Shown here piece after piece: positions 19,807 to 31,053 of a DNA stretch of 64,000 nt. The DNA is from Eustoma russellianum (Eukaryota > Streptophyta > Magnoliopsida > Gentianales > Gentianaceae): assembly GCA_036186865.1 (NCBI GenBank), contig AP025062.1, positions 33,428,631-33,492,630 of the forward strand. The letters run 5' to 3'. Within the stretch, counting starts at the first letter, position 1. Each line of letters opens with the position of its first letter. A program made the position numbers and the translations under genes. Below the pieces are notes generated by a model that searched no databases, had not been told where the DNA came from, and saw only the letters and a program-made list of their open reading frames with translations.

Positions 19807-19985
19807 TCATTGTGATCCTCTAAAGACTACCTCGCACTTCACTCCATATAAATAGTGGCGCCAGATTTTCAGTGCGAACACCATCGCTGCTAGCTCCAGA
19901 TCATGAGTCGGATAGTTATGCTCACAGGGCTTTAGCTGTCGTGAAGCATACGCAATGACCTTGTCGTTTTGCATCAGCACGCATC
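19807..19985 (-). pseudogene. Gypsy remnant 3: RNase H fragment after candidate intron 3
   Basis: Reads C-V-L-M-Q then KVIAYASRQLKPCEHNYP and LELAAMVFALKIWRHYLYG, the RNase H block with its catalytic Glu. It is truncated near the FTDHKSL motif by the LINE junction; the last residues are already non-homologous. Confidence 0.8.
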
Positions 19986-20052
19986 CTGAAATATAAGAGT
20001 TAGACCACATCTTTAATTGTATACAAGATCAATTGAAATTATATACATTTAC
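19986..20052 (-). other. Candidate phase-1 intron in RNase H, gypsy remnant 3
   Basis: 67 bp, GTAAAT at 20052 and TATATTTCAG ending at 19986. Joining gives IYSDASKNGLG then CVLMQ with no residue lost, exactly the RNase H signature. The chromodomain gypsies at 53 and 61 kb have this motif uninterrupted, so the intron is specific to this lineage. Confidence 0.65.
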
Positions 20053-20731
20053 CTAGCCCGTTCTTAGAAGCGTCACTGTAAATGACAAACCCTTCTGACG
20101 CAGAGGGCTAAGCAAGAATAGGGGCTGTGGTCAGTCTCCGTATTATTTCAGTGAAGCTCTGCTCGCACTCGACGGTCCATTCAAACTTCGACTTTTTCTG
20201 CGTCAATCGGCTCAGAGACACTACAATAGATGAGAAGCCCTCTACAAACTTCCTGTAGTATCCAGCTAGACCGAGAAAACTCCTTACCTCAGTCATATTA
20301 GTGGGTCTAGGTCACTCAGTGATCGCCTCTACCTTCTTTGGATCCACAGAAATTCCCTCTTCAGAGACCACATGACCCAAAAAGGCTACGCTCTTCAACC
20401 AAAACTCACATTTACTGAACTTGGCATACAATTTGCTTTTCCGAAGGGTCTCTAGAACCTCCCTCAAATGCTCAGCATGAATCTCTTCGTCAGGGGAGTA
20501 TATAAGAATATCATCGATGAACACAACTACGAAATTATCCAGTTGTTTCTGAAATACTGTGTTCATTAGGTCCATAAAGGCGGCTGGGGCGTTGGTCAAT
20601 CCGAAAGGCATAACTAGGAATTCGTAGTGGCCATAACGTGTTCGGAAAGCAGTCTTTGCTGTATCCCCTGATTTGATCCTCAACTGATGGTAACCGGATC
20701 GTAAATCAATTTTGGAAAATACTTTAGCCCC
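20053..20731 (-). pseudogene. Gypsy remnant 3: RT core exon
   Basis: GAKVFSKIDL, AFRTRYGHYEFLVMPFGL, NAPAAFMDLMN and the catalytic VVFIDDILIYSPDEE, then KFSKCEFWLKSVAFLGHVV, EVRSFLGLAGYYRKFVEGF, and IYSDASKNGLG at the end. Two in-frame stops (near 20310, a TGG to TGA type, and near 20108). Confidence 0.85.
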
Positions 20732-20806
20732 CTGAAAGAAATTTTGTTAGTGATACATGTTAACAAGCAACCGAAAAGTTAATTATAACTCCAAATATAT
20801 CATTAC
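20732..20806 (-). other. Candidate phase-0 intron in RT, gypsy remnant 3
   Basis: 75 bp, GTAATG at 20806 and TTTCTTTCAG ending at 20732. Joining gives EDLFDQLG then GAKVFSK, at the same codon boundary as in the gypsy copies at 52266 and 60734. Confidence 0.7.
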
Positions 20807-21647
20807 CCCTAGCTGATCAAAGAGATCCTCTATTCGAGGTAATGGATACTTGTTCTTAATGGTGATCTTATTGAGCTCCCGGTAATCCATGCATAATCTC
20901 ATGCTTCCATCTTTCTTTTTCACAAACAAGACTGGAGCACCCCAAGGTCATACACTGGGTCGAATAAATTTACGGTCCAGCAGTTCCTCTAACTGCTCCT
21001 TCAACTCCTTGAGTTATGCTGGTGTCATGCGGTAGGGTGCCTTGGAAATGGGTTCAGCACCGGGTACAAGATTAATCTCGAACTCTACTTCTCTTTCTGG
21101 GGGTAGTCCTGTTAACTCCTCAGGGAAAACGTCTGTAAATTCCTTCACTACGGGGATTGGTCAATCTGCGGAACCTTCTGCTCGACACCCATGGAGAAAA
21201 TCAGAAATCCCTCTCTTCCTTTCCTTAGTGATCGAAAAGCCTGAGCCGCAGTCAGATAAATCTTCTGGTGTGCCTTCTTCAATTTAGAGTTCCCTTGAAA
21301 AATAGTTCCCCACAACTCCGGTGTCTTCATGCTGACCTGGAGTCACCGGCAATCAATATTGGCATGATACTTTGCCAAAAAGTCCATGCCCAGAATAATG
21401 TCAAAGTCGTGCATCCGGATCGGTATCAAGGTTGCAGAGAACTGCAGATCGTTAATCTCCAATTCACATCCCTTATAATGATGATGGGACACGAGTACTT
21501 GGTCGCCAGCGGCTTGTATACGGTAGGGAGTCTCAAGCCATTTAGGAAGAACATCCAGATTCTTGGCAAATCTCTTTGCCATAAACGAGTGACTCGCTCC
21601 ACTATCGAACAGAACATTGGCTGGCACTTTGTTAATTAAAATCACAC
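20807..21647 (-). pseudogene. Gypsy remnant 3: protease and RT start exon
   Basis: Protease with VPANVLFDSGASHSFM and YRIQAAGDQVLVSHH, FDIILGMDFLAKYHAN, linker EPISKAPYRMTPA, and RT start EELLDRKFIRPSV and LFVKKKDGSMRLC. It ends EDLFDQLG at the RT intron. Stops interrupt it near 21016, 20950 and 21330. Confidence 0.8.
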
Positions 21648-21736
21648 CCAACACATTCAAGGTTTAGCACACAACATGCAATAACAACACATAGAATTTA
21701 ATTCAACTTCGAATTTAAATACTTAAATAAATATAC
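21648..21736 (-). other. Candidate phase-1 intron between gag and protease, gypsy remnant 3 (acceptor degraded)
   Basis: Donor ACAG/GTATAT at 21736 matches the other gypsies. The position where the acceptor should be (21648-21649) now reads GG instead of AG. Joining there would give V-V-T-G-V-I-L-I-N. Reading through gives I-F-I-stop. Confidence 0.5.
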
Positions 21737-22931
21737 CTGTAACCACGTCGCCTGACTCCTCGACCTTTGCATCTGTCATCGCATGGACCCGAGCATTGGT
21801 CTGGCCTCGGCCTCCCTGCTGTGCCTGAGTCTGTGGATTTACTTGAGCTGGTGCAGAGCATTCCCTAGCTATATGTCCTTGCTTCCCACATATATAGCAA
21901 GCCCTCTGAGCCTTCCAATATTGCCCCGGATGAGAACGTCCGCACAATGTACACTGTGAGGCAGGTGCCACAGCTCTCACTGGGTGTGCGTCAGTCGGTA
22001 CTGGTCCCTCAATCATCGGTATCTAACTCGCTGTACCCTGCTGTCGCTCTGGTCGGAAAGGTTGCCCAGACTGAGGGCGCCTGGGCACCTTCAGCTATCT
22101 CCCCGATCTGTCAGCATGCAAATCCTCACGGGGTCTCTTAAGTCTATCCAATGCAGCAGCCCTGTCCAAGTTCCTCTCAACACGTCTGCATACCTCCAGT
22201 AGTCCCTCAAATGTCGTGGGCTCCGCACAAACAATAGCCTACTGGATGCGAAAATTCAAACCGGTCTGGAACTTCAGCATCTTGGCCTCCTCATTGTCCA
22301 TGATACATGACATATACTGACCCAGCTCGTGAAACTTCTCAGAATACTGATCGACTGTCATGGACCCCTGTGTCAGCATCTGGAACTCTGCCATCCTTCT
22401 CTGAATAGCGCTGCTCGGAATATAGTGCTTCTTATACTCCTCCACAAACTGCTCCCAGGTCACCGATGGAGTCAATCTACGCTTTACTCCATTCCACCAT
22501 CTTTCAGCTTCCCCTTCCAGAAACGGGGTCGTTATCTCCACTTTCAGATCTGCAGGTACCTGTATAAGCCTTATCTGTTCGGTCACATTTTTGAGCCAGA
22601 TCTCGGCTTTCTCAGGCCGAGTGGTACCTCTGAACATCGGTATCCGGGAGTTCTGCATCTTCCTGTAGTAGAACCGCAAGCAATGCTGCGGTGGTGGCGG
22701 TGGCGGTGGTTGTTGTTGCTGTTGCTGCTAAGTTTGCTGAAGTATCTGAGCAATCTGCGCTTGTTGCTGTGCCATCTGCGTGTACTGTTGCGCCATCTGT
22801 GTCTGCTGATTAGCTATCAAGGCCGTCAGATTGGCCAGCGTATCAGCAAGGTTTTGGGGGATCGCCCCTTGCCCATGATGCTCGTCCCCGTTATGTCCTC
22901 CATTCCCTGGGGGTTCACGTCTTGGTGGCAT
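21737..22931 (-). pseudogene. Gypsy remnant 3: gag
   Basis: Starts MPPRREPPGNGGHNG at 22931, followed by a glutamine-rich repeat (MAQQ units) and a QQQ/PPP tract. The Gag core has PMFRGTTRPEKAEIWL, FLEGEAERWWNGVKR, WEQFVEEYKKHYIPS and EFQMLTQGSMTVDQYSEKF. Two cysteine clusters follow: CTLCGRSHPGQYW, then the knuckle CYICGKQGHIAREC. It ends ARVHAMTDAKVEESGDVVTG at 21737. Four in-frame stops, most of CAG to TAG type, interrupt it. Confidence 0.85.
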
Positions 22932-22939
22932 TGTCTGTA

Positions 22940-23180
22940 GACAGGTTAAAACATGTTATACAAAATTTGAATTCAAGAGTGTCGTAAAGAGATATAAACT
23001 TGGAGGCCAAACGGTAATCTACAACGTATACTCACTAACGGCACACACCACCCGAAACCCAATCATAGCTTATGTCTACTTCATTTTATTTAAGTTAAAA
23101 TCTCATTTGAAAACATATCGTCACTTATTTCTAGGGGTCATTAACTAATTTCACGTTCCCGAGGCGTATCTGAAGCCTGG
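22940..23180 (-). other. 5' untranslated leader of gypsy remnant 3
   Basis: About 240 bp between primer site and gag ATG; no gene is seen. Confidence 0.6.
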
Positions 23181-23192
23181 GATCTGATACCA
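23181..23192 (-). other. Primer binding site, gypsy remnant 3
   Basis: The minus strand reads TGGTATCAGATC, the initiator-Met type site with one change, two bases from the LTR end. Confidence 0.85.
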
Positions 23193-23194
23193 CC

Positions 23195-23935
23195 TGTAGC
23201 GCCCCACCCGCCGTATCTCACTAAGGAGAATACAAAGTGTCACATCAACTTCTTACACGTCAGTGTTGACATAGATTTTTTTTTCTTTTTTCCGAAACGA
23301 TTAAACTCAACATTAACTAGAATTTAATGAACCTCAATAAATAAAGACATCTTTACTAGGCTGACCAGGCTCTACAAGTCAAAGTCAAATGTCTGAATTA
23401 AAATTCTAGGAGAAATGTCTCAATGTATTACTGAAAATAAAAATGTCAATGTCACCCCAAGAATATCATAAACAACCCATCTCTGCCCTCGCCGCAATCA
23501 TATCTACTGGTAACTCGGCCCACTCCACGACATCGGCACCATCCTCGAGGAAAATATAATCATAGGCATTATCGGTCTCACCTGGAATAGCAGGGGGTGA
23601 GTGATGGTAATCACCCAGTAGGTGCCTCTCAAAACAATACAAAGAGTACATACCCAAAAAGATATCAACACATAACACATAAAACATGATAGCATGACAT
23701 ATACGGAACGGTAAAGCACTCCACATAAAAATGCGCAAGTACGTGATGCATGCTCAATTAACGTGTCACACGCAACGAGAATCATGTCATGCAATATGCT
23801 CCTGGACCTATATGCAATGCATGCTCCTGGGTCCTAAATCCAGCGTCGTGGTCTCTAGCCACCAATTGCCGTTTGGACACCCACGCCCTATAGACGTAGT
23901 ATGTCTCATGACCCCGGTGCCCTATAGACACGGTA
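23195..23935 (-). mobile_element. 5' LTR (partial) of gypsy remnant 3; left arm of inverted LTR pair
   Basis: The minus strand ends CGCTACA at 23195. It is nearly identical in inverted orientation to 24213-24988 (centre of symmetry near 24074). It lacks about 30 bp near its 3' end that the other arm has. The TG start is not seen; the inner end runs into the AAT microsatellite. Confidence 0.8.
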
Positions 23936-23942
23936 CAATTTA

Positions 23943-23943
<1 letters not shown>

Positions 23944-23996
<53 letters not shown>
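23944..23996. repeat. (AAT)n microsatellite
   Basis: About 18 uninterrupted AAT units in the spacer of the inverted LTR pair. Confidence 0.95.
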
Positions 23997-23997
<1 letters not shown>

Positions 23998-24212
23998 GTA
24001 AGGGCAATGGGTTTGGCCAGTTCGGCTGAACCCAATTCTTTAAAAAAAAGGTAGAAATAAAATAAAATAATAAAATAAGTAGACTAAGTAATGGGAGACG
24101 GACGTGGTACAGAGGGAAGTAATGAGGGGCGGCTGTGTGGTGTTCCTGCATTCATGGCACGTGCATTGCATGAGGTATGCTGCGTCTATAGGGCGTGGGT
24201 ATCGGGATGACT

Positions 24213-24988
24213 TACCGTGTCTATAGGGCACCGGGGGTCATGAGACATACTGCGTCTATAGGGCGTGGGTGTCCAAACGGCAATTGGTGGCTAGAGACCA
24301 CGACGCTGGATTTAGGACCCGGGAGCATGCATTGCATATAGGTCCAGGAGCATATTGCATGACATGATTCTCGTTGCGTGTGACACGTTAATTGAGCATG
24401 CATCACGTACTTGCGCATTTTCATGTGGAGTGCTTTACCTTTCCGTATAAGTCATGCTATCATGTTTTATGTGTTATATGTTGATATATTTTTGGGTATG
24501 TACTCTTTGTATTGTTTTGAGAGGCACCTACTGGGTGATTACCATCACTCACCCCCTGCTATTCCAGGTGAGACCAATAATGCCTATGATTATATTTTCC
24601 TCGAGGATAGTGCCGATGTCGTGGAGTGGGCCGAGTCACCAGTAGATATGATTGCGGCGAGGGCAGAGATGGGCTGTTTATGATATCTTGGGGTGACATT
24701 GACATTTTTATTTTCATTAATACATTGAGACATTTCTCCTAGACTTTTAATTCAGACCATTTGACTTTGCCTTGTAGGGCCTGGTCAGCCTAGTAAAGAT
24801 GTCTTTATTTTATTGAGGTTCATTAAATTCTAGTTAGTGTTGAGTTTAATCGTTTCGGCAAAAAGAAAAAAAAAATTTCTATGTCAACACTGACGTGTAA
24901 GAAGTTGATGTGACGCTTTGTAATCTCCTCAGTGAGATACGGCGGGTGCTCTGCTACTGAGGCTAGGGCTCGGGAGCGGGGCGCTACA
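24213..24988 (+). mobile_element. Inverted LTR copy (right arm)
   Basis: Same LTR family as 23195-23935, opposite orientation, ending GGGGCGCTACA at 24988 with no primer site after it. It contains the hairpin TGGGTGAT/ATCACTCA (24532-24551), a pyrimidine-CAG junction at 24567, and the frame continuing PGETNNAYDYIFLEDS. LTR-like sequence probably extends left to about 24120 (GGCACGTGCATTGCATGAGG). Confidence 0.8.
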
Positions 24989-27395
24989 GGTAGCGTCATC
25001 ACTTATCGGGTCTATTCTCTCCGGGCCCAAACGGTCATTATCAGGTCTATTCTCTCCGGGCCTGAACGGTCATATCAGGTCTATTCTCTCCAGGCCTGAA
25101 CGGTCATATAATCAGATCAATTAACCCCGGATCTGGGCGGGTTCTTACTGGCCAGGAACATACACACACGGTACTGGTGGGAAGCGTTCTTTTAAAATAG
25201 GATCATTTCTTTAAAAACGCTTTTCATCTTTCTTTCACATAAAACCCATGCCATAAATCATGTAAATGACGATGATGCAATGTATGACTTGCACTATGCG
25301 ACTCGTGAACAAATACATCATAACATAGATGCACGGACTTGTCTTTAAGCTGGAAAAACTGTCCAACAATCACATTCTGTTCATACCACCTCGTGCTAAT
25401 CAATTCTTGCTCATTTTCATAAGTTCATGTCATACACATGCATAATGAAGTCTTAGACGCATACCATAAAAATTTCGTAACAATTCGAAAAGTCTAACGA
25501 CCTCAAAGCATCATATTATCACTAATGGTACTGCTGAAATCATCATACCAAAAATTAGTCAATTTGGACCTTCCCAAGGTTCATTTCCAGGTCGTTAAAC
25601 ATGTCACATAAAACTGTCCTGTTCCAGTACTTCTGTTTTACCAACTCTTATTAAAAATTTCATTTAGGACAACCCACAGCTCCTTTTATTGAAATTCCAA
25701 CTCACGCATTTCATAAACATATAAGGCTAACATCATACCAAAAATTAGCCAATTTGAACACTCCTAAGGTTCGTTTTCAGGTAACACAATCAGCTACACA
25801 AATCTGTCCAGCTCCAGTAGTTCCAGCACTTCTTCACTTTTATGGTTCAAGCAATTCCAATCAACCTCATTCCTTAAGATGACTAAATATCCATTAAATA
25901 CTCACTTCAACATAATGTTTCCAAGCCTCATAATATGCTTTAAAACCATAATTAATCTGTTTAAGAGTCATATCAAAATAGTCACACACATTCATACAAC
26001 AAACCATTTGTCCATACCATCACTTTTCTTATAACATCTAGTTTTCATGTCTTGTACTTAGCATCTTTAACTAAGATTCATAGCCTAATAATGACTAGCC
26101 ATTGAAGCATGCACTTCACAAATAGGCAAGATTGGCTAGAGTATACTTGCCTCTTCAAGCTAAAGCTTTTGTCTTAGCTTGGTTATGGAATGAGTTGAGT
26201 TGAAATCCTCCTCCTCCTTCACCCTTGAGCACACGGTTTTGGAGAAGAGGAAGGAAGAAGGTTAGTCTTTATTCAATAGTGAAAATAGAATTCATTTGAG
26301 GCTAGAGCATCTTACCAAAGTGAGCTTTGAATGGAGCTTCAAGTATCACAAGATAGCTCCACCTAAGAGAGTTGAAATCTTTTGCACCTGTGGCCAATGG
26401 AGGTCACGGTTGGGGTAGAGAAAAACACCCTTGTGAGCTTCACTATTATGCATGAGGAATTTTCTTAATGAACTTAGAATGAAACTTACCTAAACACCCT
26501 CTTGAGCTTGAAGATGGAACTTGAATTAGAACTCCTAGCCTTCAAGATGAAGGGGCCGAAATTTAGGAGTGTGGAGGGAGATTGTTCTAACATTTTCTTT
26601 GGAGAAAGTTTTCTTGCTTTGGCTAATGAGGAAACCATTGGGTATGTTAGAGGGGAAAGGGTTTTCCTTAACTTTTGTTAGGCTAATAAGAACTAATTAA
26701 CTTTGGTTACTTTGTACCAACTATAGTTACTTTAGTTCAACTATAGTTACTTTATGTCAACTATAGTTACTTTATGTCAACTATGGTTACTTTATGTCAA
26801 CTATAGTTTACTTTATTGGTTAACTTGAGTTACTTTAACCTTGTGGTTAATATAAGTAACCATGGTAATTTTTCTTGGTCTACCATAAGGGGTCGGCGGG
26901 TTTTGGGCTTTTGATGGGGACTTACCATGCCCAATCTCTTTTCAAGTGAGCTTAGTGAGAAGCTATACGGGTATTTGCCCCTTTTTATTAATTATTTCCC
27001 TCTTTTCTTGTTTTTTAAATAAGATTAGGAAATTCTTAATTCCTCATGGCTATAGGCAGAAACTTTGTAGTAGTTGAGGGGGAAAATTGTCTACTACCTA
27101 CAACTCCTCAATTCCAATTGGGCTTAGTTTAAGAAGACCCTTTAAGATTAGCCTTCTTATAAATTTGAAGAAAACTTCTAAGGCCCTTTCGAAACCTTGT
27201 GGCCGAAATTTTCTTAGGCCCCTTTGGGTGAATTTGAATTGGTCATGGTCCATATCTCATGCTTGAATAATTATATTGTTGGCTTATCATAAAAGAATCA
27301 CTAAGGAAGCGTAGTGGAAGGCACTTGAAGGATACCACTTATTAATTTACTCATACGAGTCTTCAAGTATCATATGACTTTTCGTCGGTGTACAG
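24989..27395 (-). mobile_element. Truncated LTR fragment of gypsy family Z type (minus)
   Basis: 25005-25200 has three units like GGTCTATTCTCTCCGGGCCTG plus AACGGTCAT and then CCCCGGATCTG with CTGGCCAG. The same order occurs in the LTRs at 32660-32880, 38240-38450 and 43100-43310. On the minus strand 26153-26141 reads AAG-box sequence AGGCAAGTATAC. A 20-bp repeat lies at 26698-26820. Its own 3' end is replaced by the inverted LTR pair, and its right boundary near 27395 is uncertain. No gene is seen. Confidence 0.6.
26698..26820. repeat. 20-bp tandem repeat
   Basis: About six units of CTATAGTTACTTTATGTCAA with small variation. Confidence 0.85.
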
Positions 27396-27479
27396 CATGA
27401 TTGGTGATGAATGGACTATACAAGGTTAGTAATATAATGGAGGAAGATACACAAGGTAATTTTTCAAACTTTGTTACAA

Positions 27480-29036
27480 ATGTAACACATGCTGAAAATT
27501 CAGCATGTGTGAGTTAATGGTGGCCGAATTTTGTCTCATAATTGTGACCAATTTGCTTCTCAATATTCAAGGGATTAATGTGTAGTAATATGGTAACAAT
27601 TTGAAAGTCTTGAGATTATTGCACATGCTGAAAATTCAGCATGTGTTACATATGGTGCTGGCCGATTTCTATGGTTTAATTGAGATCAATTTTCTTCCCA
27701 AATTAGTTGGGATTAATTGTATGATATTTGGAAAGGAGTTTACTACTATTCTGGCACTTTTGAATGATATTCTCAGATTGTTACAGTCATCAAGTGATGA
27801 CAAATCTCATCCAATCAAGGAGTGTCAAGTAAGCAAGGCCAAGGCAATCATACAATCAAGTTATGCCAAGTAAGTAAGTTGATGTCACATCTATACAAGG
27901 CATTCTTCTAAGGACTTAAAAGAGAATTCTCAAGATGGGATGATGCCCTAAGGGGGCAGCCAACTTTAAATAAAAGGAGAAGAAGTGCAAACAAAATGCA
28001 AGACAAGTCTCACAATTTCTAAAGTGCAAAAAGGCTCTCTACTCTCTCTCTCTCTTCTTCTACATTTCTTGTTTCTCCTTCTCTCTCTCAAGCCTATTGT
28101 ATCTATATTCAAGCATATTGCATAGGACATATTCATACCACCATACACTCATTGTTGTAAAAGGTTGATCAAGGTGTGATCAAACCTTCATCCGCTTGGT
28201 GGTGATGTTCGTGATCATTGTGATTGGTTGTTTTGATTGTAAAGGGTTGGAGTTGGTGTGTAACTCCAGCAACCCTTGTGGTAAGGTGTTATTTTGTTTA
28301 GTGATAACCAAGGAAGGTGTCTTCGAAGACTAGAGTAGGTTGATTTAACCGAACCAGTATAAAATTCCTTCTGTTCTTTACTTTACTGCACAGTACTTTC
28401 AGTTTCCAGCACGTTACATCCATTTCGTCGCAATCTTAAAAATAGTAAACGAATTTCAAAAATTGTAAAATTTTGCAGAAACATAGCCACACCTCTTAAG
28501 TTTCATTTGGTGCAAGTTTCAACTTATTTGGACAGGTATAAGCCATTCAAATGTTAATAGTTCTGAGACTAGTGCAATCTGATTTTCTGAATTGCAAAGG
28601 TTGAGAACTTGAACGCATTTGACATACTTCCTAAAAGACTTTTTCAAAAATATTTCAACCCATTTAAATACGTATATTAAGGGGTTTTTCACTAAATTGT
28701 CAGACTATTTGGAGCTACGGATTAATCGGAATAAATTTTGTTAAATCAGACTACTGCTTCTGACAGATTTGCACAATCTGACCACAAATACTTTTTCAAA
28801 GGATTAAGCTTGAATTTTGATCTGAAATTTTTAGGGGTACGCAGAACATCTGAGACTACCATCTCTTCAAATTTCAGATTTTTTAAAGGCCTGTAACCTA
28901 GTTTTTCAAATGTTGCAAAAAGAATGGACCAGAAACTGTTTTCTGAAGTTGAGTTTTTGGATCAAAACATTTTAAAAACCAAATTTTCCACACATTATTC
29001 AACCCCCTCTTCTAGTGGCGCCTTACAGGTCCTACA
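27480..29036 (+). mobile_element. 5' LTR of host copia element (start uncertain)
   Basis: Ends with a C-rich segment (AACCCCCTCTTCTAG) and CCTACA just before the primer site. It has a TATA-like TTTAAATAAA near 27967 and a CT-rich initiator patch at 28035-28060. The first part contains two roughly 145-bp direct repeats, each with a palindrome. The start does not match the 3' LTR at 45821, so U3 is rearranged or diverged. The open frame at 27601 is not a recognisable gene. Confidence 0.6.
27482..27760. repeat. Direct duplication with palindrome ACACATGCTGAA/TTCAGCATGTGT
   Basis: Two adjacent copies about 145 bp apart. Each contains a 12-bp inverted repeat with a 2-base spacer (27484-27509, and near 27628-27653 with one mismatch), then TGGTG(C)TGGCCGA and GGGATTAAT. 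Confidence 0.8.
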
Positions 29037-29038
29037 AG

Positions 29039-29051
29039 TGGTATCAGAGTG
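29039..29051 (+). other. Primer binding site, copia element
   Basis: TGGTATCAGAGTG, initiator-Met type with a change at the 12th base, two bases after the LTR end. Confidence 0.8.
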
Positions 29052-29092
29052 CAGGCACTCTCACAACAAGGAGATCCAACGATCTAGGTGAG

Positions 29093-30999
29093 ATGGCAAC
29101 CACTAGCCTCAAAACCGAACAAGAAGGTATGTCGAGTCAAAGGCCTCCTTTTTTATGGTGATTCCTTTATTCAATGGAAACTTAGAATGAAACTTTTTCT
29201 TATAGCTATTGATATTGATATATGGTCTATTATAGAAGACAGTCCATTCGTTCCCTCTAAATTATCTACTGTAGATGGTGTGAAACTAGAGATTGTAAAA
29301 CCAAAACAAGAGTACACTAGTGATGACAAAAAGAGACTAAGTATGAATGCTAGAGCCATGCAATTACTCTTAAACGGGCTAAGTAAAAGTGAATTTACTT
29401 ACGTATCTAATTGTTCTAGTGCTACAGAAATGTGGAGAATTCCTGAGATGAAACATGAAGGGACTAGCCAAGTAAAGGAGTCCTAGATTAATATGCTTAT
29501 GTCCACACTTGAGTCTTTCAAATTGTTGCCTAATGAATCTATTATTGATATGGATCTACGATTGACTAACATCTGTAATTCTCTTGAGTCTCTTGGCAAA
29601 TCTTTCTCTACATAGGAAAAGGTCCAAAAGGTATTACGAAGTCTTCCATCCGAATGGGACCCTAACTTCACAACAATAGAGGAAAGTAAAGAAACCAAAT
29701 GAATAAAAATGGAGAAACTAATCGGATTGCTAATGGTAACGAAAACAAACTTACATTAAGGAAATAGAAATCAACGTCAAAACAAGGTGAGACTATTTCT
29801 TTTAAATCAAATGAATACGTCTCTATTTCTTCCAATCACATAGAGGATAGTCAGACAATGATGATTTAATACTATTGGCTAAAGGTTTGAGAAAATTCAT
29901 GAGAAAGTCATTTAAAAACAAACCTAAGGCTACTTCCACTAAAAGAATAAAAACAAAACAAATGACAAGTACGTAAAGTGTTATGAATGCGGAAACTTGG
30001 ACATTTGTCATACGACTACCCTAACAAGGACAACAAACAAACAAATTACTTGACAAGATCGGACCAAAACTAGACTCGTCTCAGAACCTAAACAAAGGAG
30101 AAGAGCTCTCAAGGCCTCCACTTGCAGTGATACATCCGACTCTGAGACTGATACAGAAGAAGAGATAGCACAAGTATCCTTTGTATCTAAAGCATAAAAC
30201 GATGTATCTTCTGAATCTGACTCTGATTCTGAACCTTCATATGATAATCTTTTTATCAATATTTAGAATTGCACAAATTCACCAAGACTCTCGCAAAAGA
30301 GAAGAAACGATTAATTGAAGAGAGAAGTTGTTAGAATCTTCTAACACGAATCTTGTTTCTCAATTAAATGATTCAAAAGAAGAGTCTTCATGCATCATCA
30401 ATGCATTAAAATCAAAGATCTCATCATTAACTACACATAATAATGAAATGAAATCCGAGATTTCAAACATGAAATCAAGGAATACGGATTTAGAGAAAAT
30501 GATGAAACAATTTGACACGGGAACTAACATGTTAGATCACATCATTTTATTACAAAAGCATGATAGTGATAAAACTTGATTAGGATATATTGAGAGAAAC
30601 AAAACATCAATTAAACCAACCAAATTCATTTTGTCTAAGAAAATAGAAACACCTAAGACACATATGGCGACTAAGAAGACGCCTAGGCCCCCTCTCCCTT
30701 CATCTCATCATGCTTCTTCTTCTTATCATAAAAGATGTAATTACGTGCTGCATAGATATGAGAAGAAACCAATAATGCATACACGACATTCATTCCATGC
30801 ATCTAGATCACGCACTATGCACACAAACACAAGATCATATCAACGAAAACCATACAACATGTATAAAAGAATACTCGGCCAAAGGCCAAATGTATTCTCA
30901 CCCTACTATGTTGCTCCTTCATCTACATTCTTACCACTTGCTAGACCGAGAAATATCACCCAAATATGGCTACCGAAAGGTAATTTTACAAAGAGGTGA
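29093..30999 (+). pseudogene. Copia gag
   Basis: The likely start is ATG 29093 (MATTSLKTEQEGMS); a T-run at 29149-29154 then causes a frame change into IQWKLRMKLFL. Copia Gag blocks follow: IDIWSIIEDSPFVP, DKKRLSMNARAMQLL, HEGTSQVKES, then MDLRLTNICNSLESLGK and VLRSLPSEWDPNF. A reduced knuckle lies near 29978 (CYECG). Next come an acidic S/D/E-rich region and a coiled coil at 30328-30579 (LNDSKEESSCIINALKSKI, FDTGTNMLD), and a basic tail with RNITQIWLPKG. The coiled-coil region suggests a Tork/SIRE-like lineage; that is tentative. At least ten stops and frameshifts. Confidence 0.8.
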
Positions 31000-31053
31000 A
31001 TAACTAAATCGTAAGGACCCAAAATAAAAGGGTCCCTAAATTGTTGTTGTACA

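Larger units (their letters stand above)
19800..23194 (-). mobile_element. Gypsy remnant 3, 5' LTR-proximal interior (minus)
   Basis: On the minus strand: primer site at 23192-23181, gag (22931-21737), protease and RT (21647-20807, 20731-20053), and the start of RNase H (19985-19807). Integrase, chromodomain and 3' LTR are missing beyond the LINE junction. The reading is split by three candidate introns. Protein similarity to the chromodomain gypsies at 49-63 kb is high in RT and RNase H. Confidence 0.85.

Noticed and set aside
22681..22735. CAG/CTG-type expansion as a host polyglutamine gene
   Set aside because: It is the glutamine/proline-rich part of a gypsy Gag on the minus strand.
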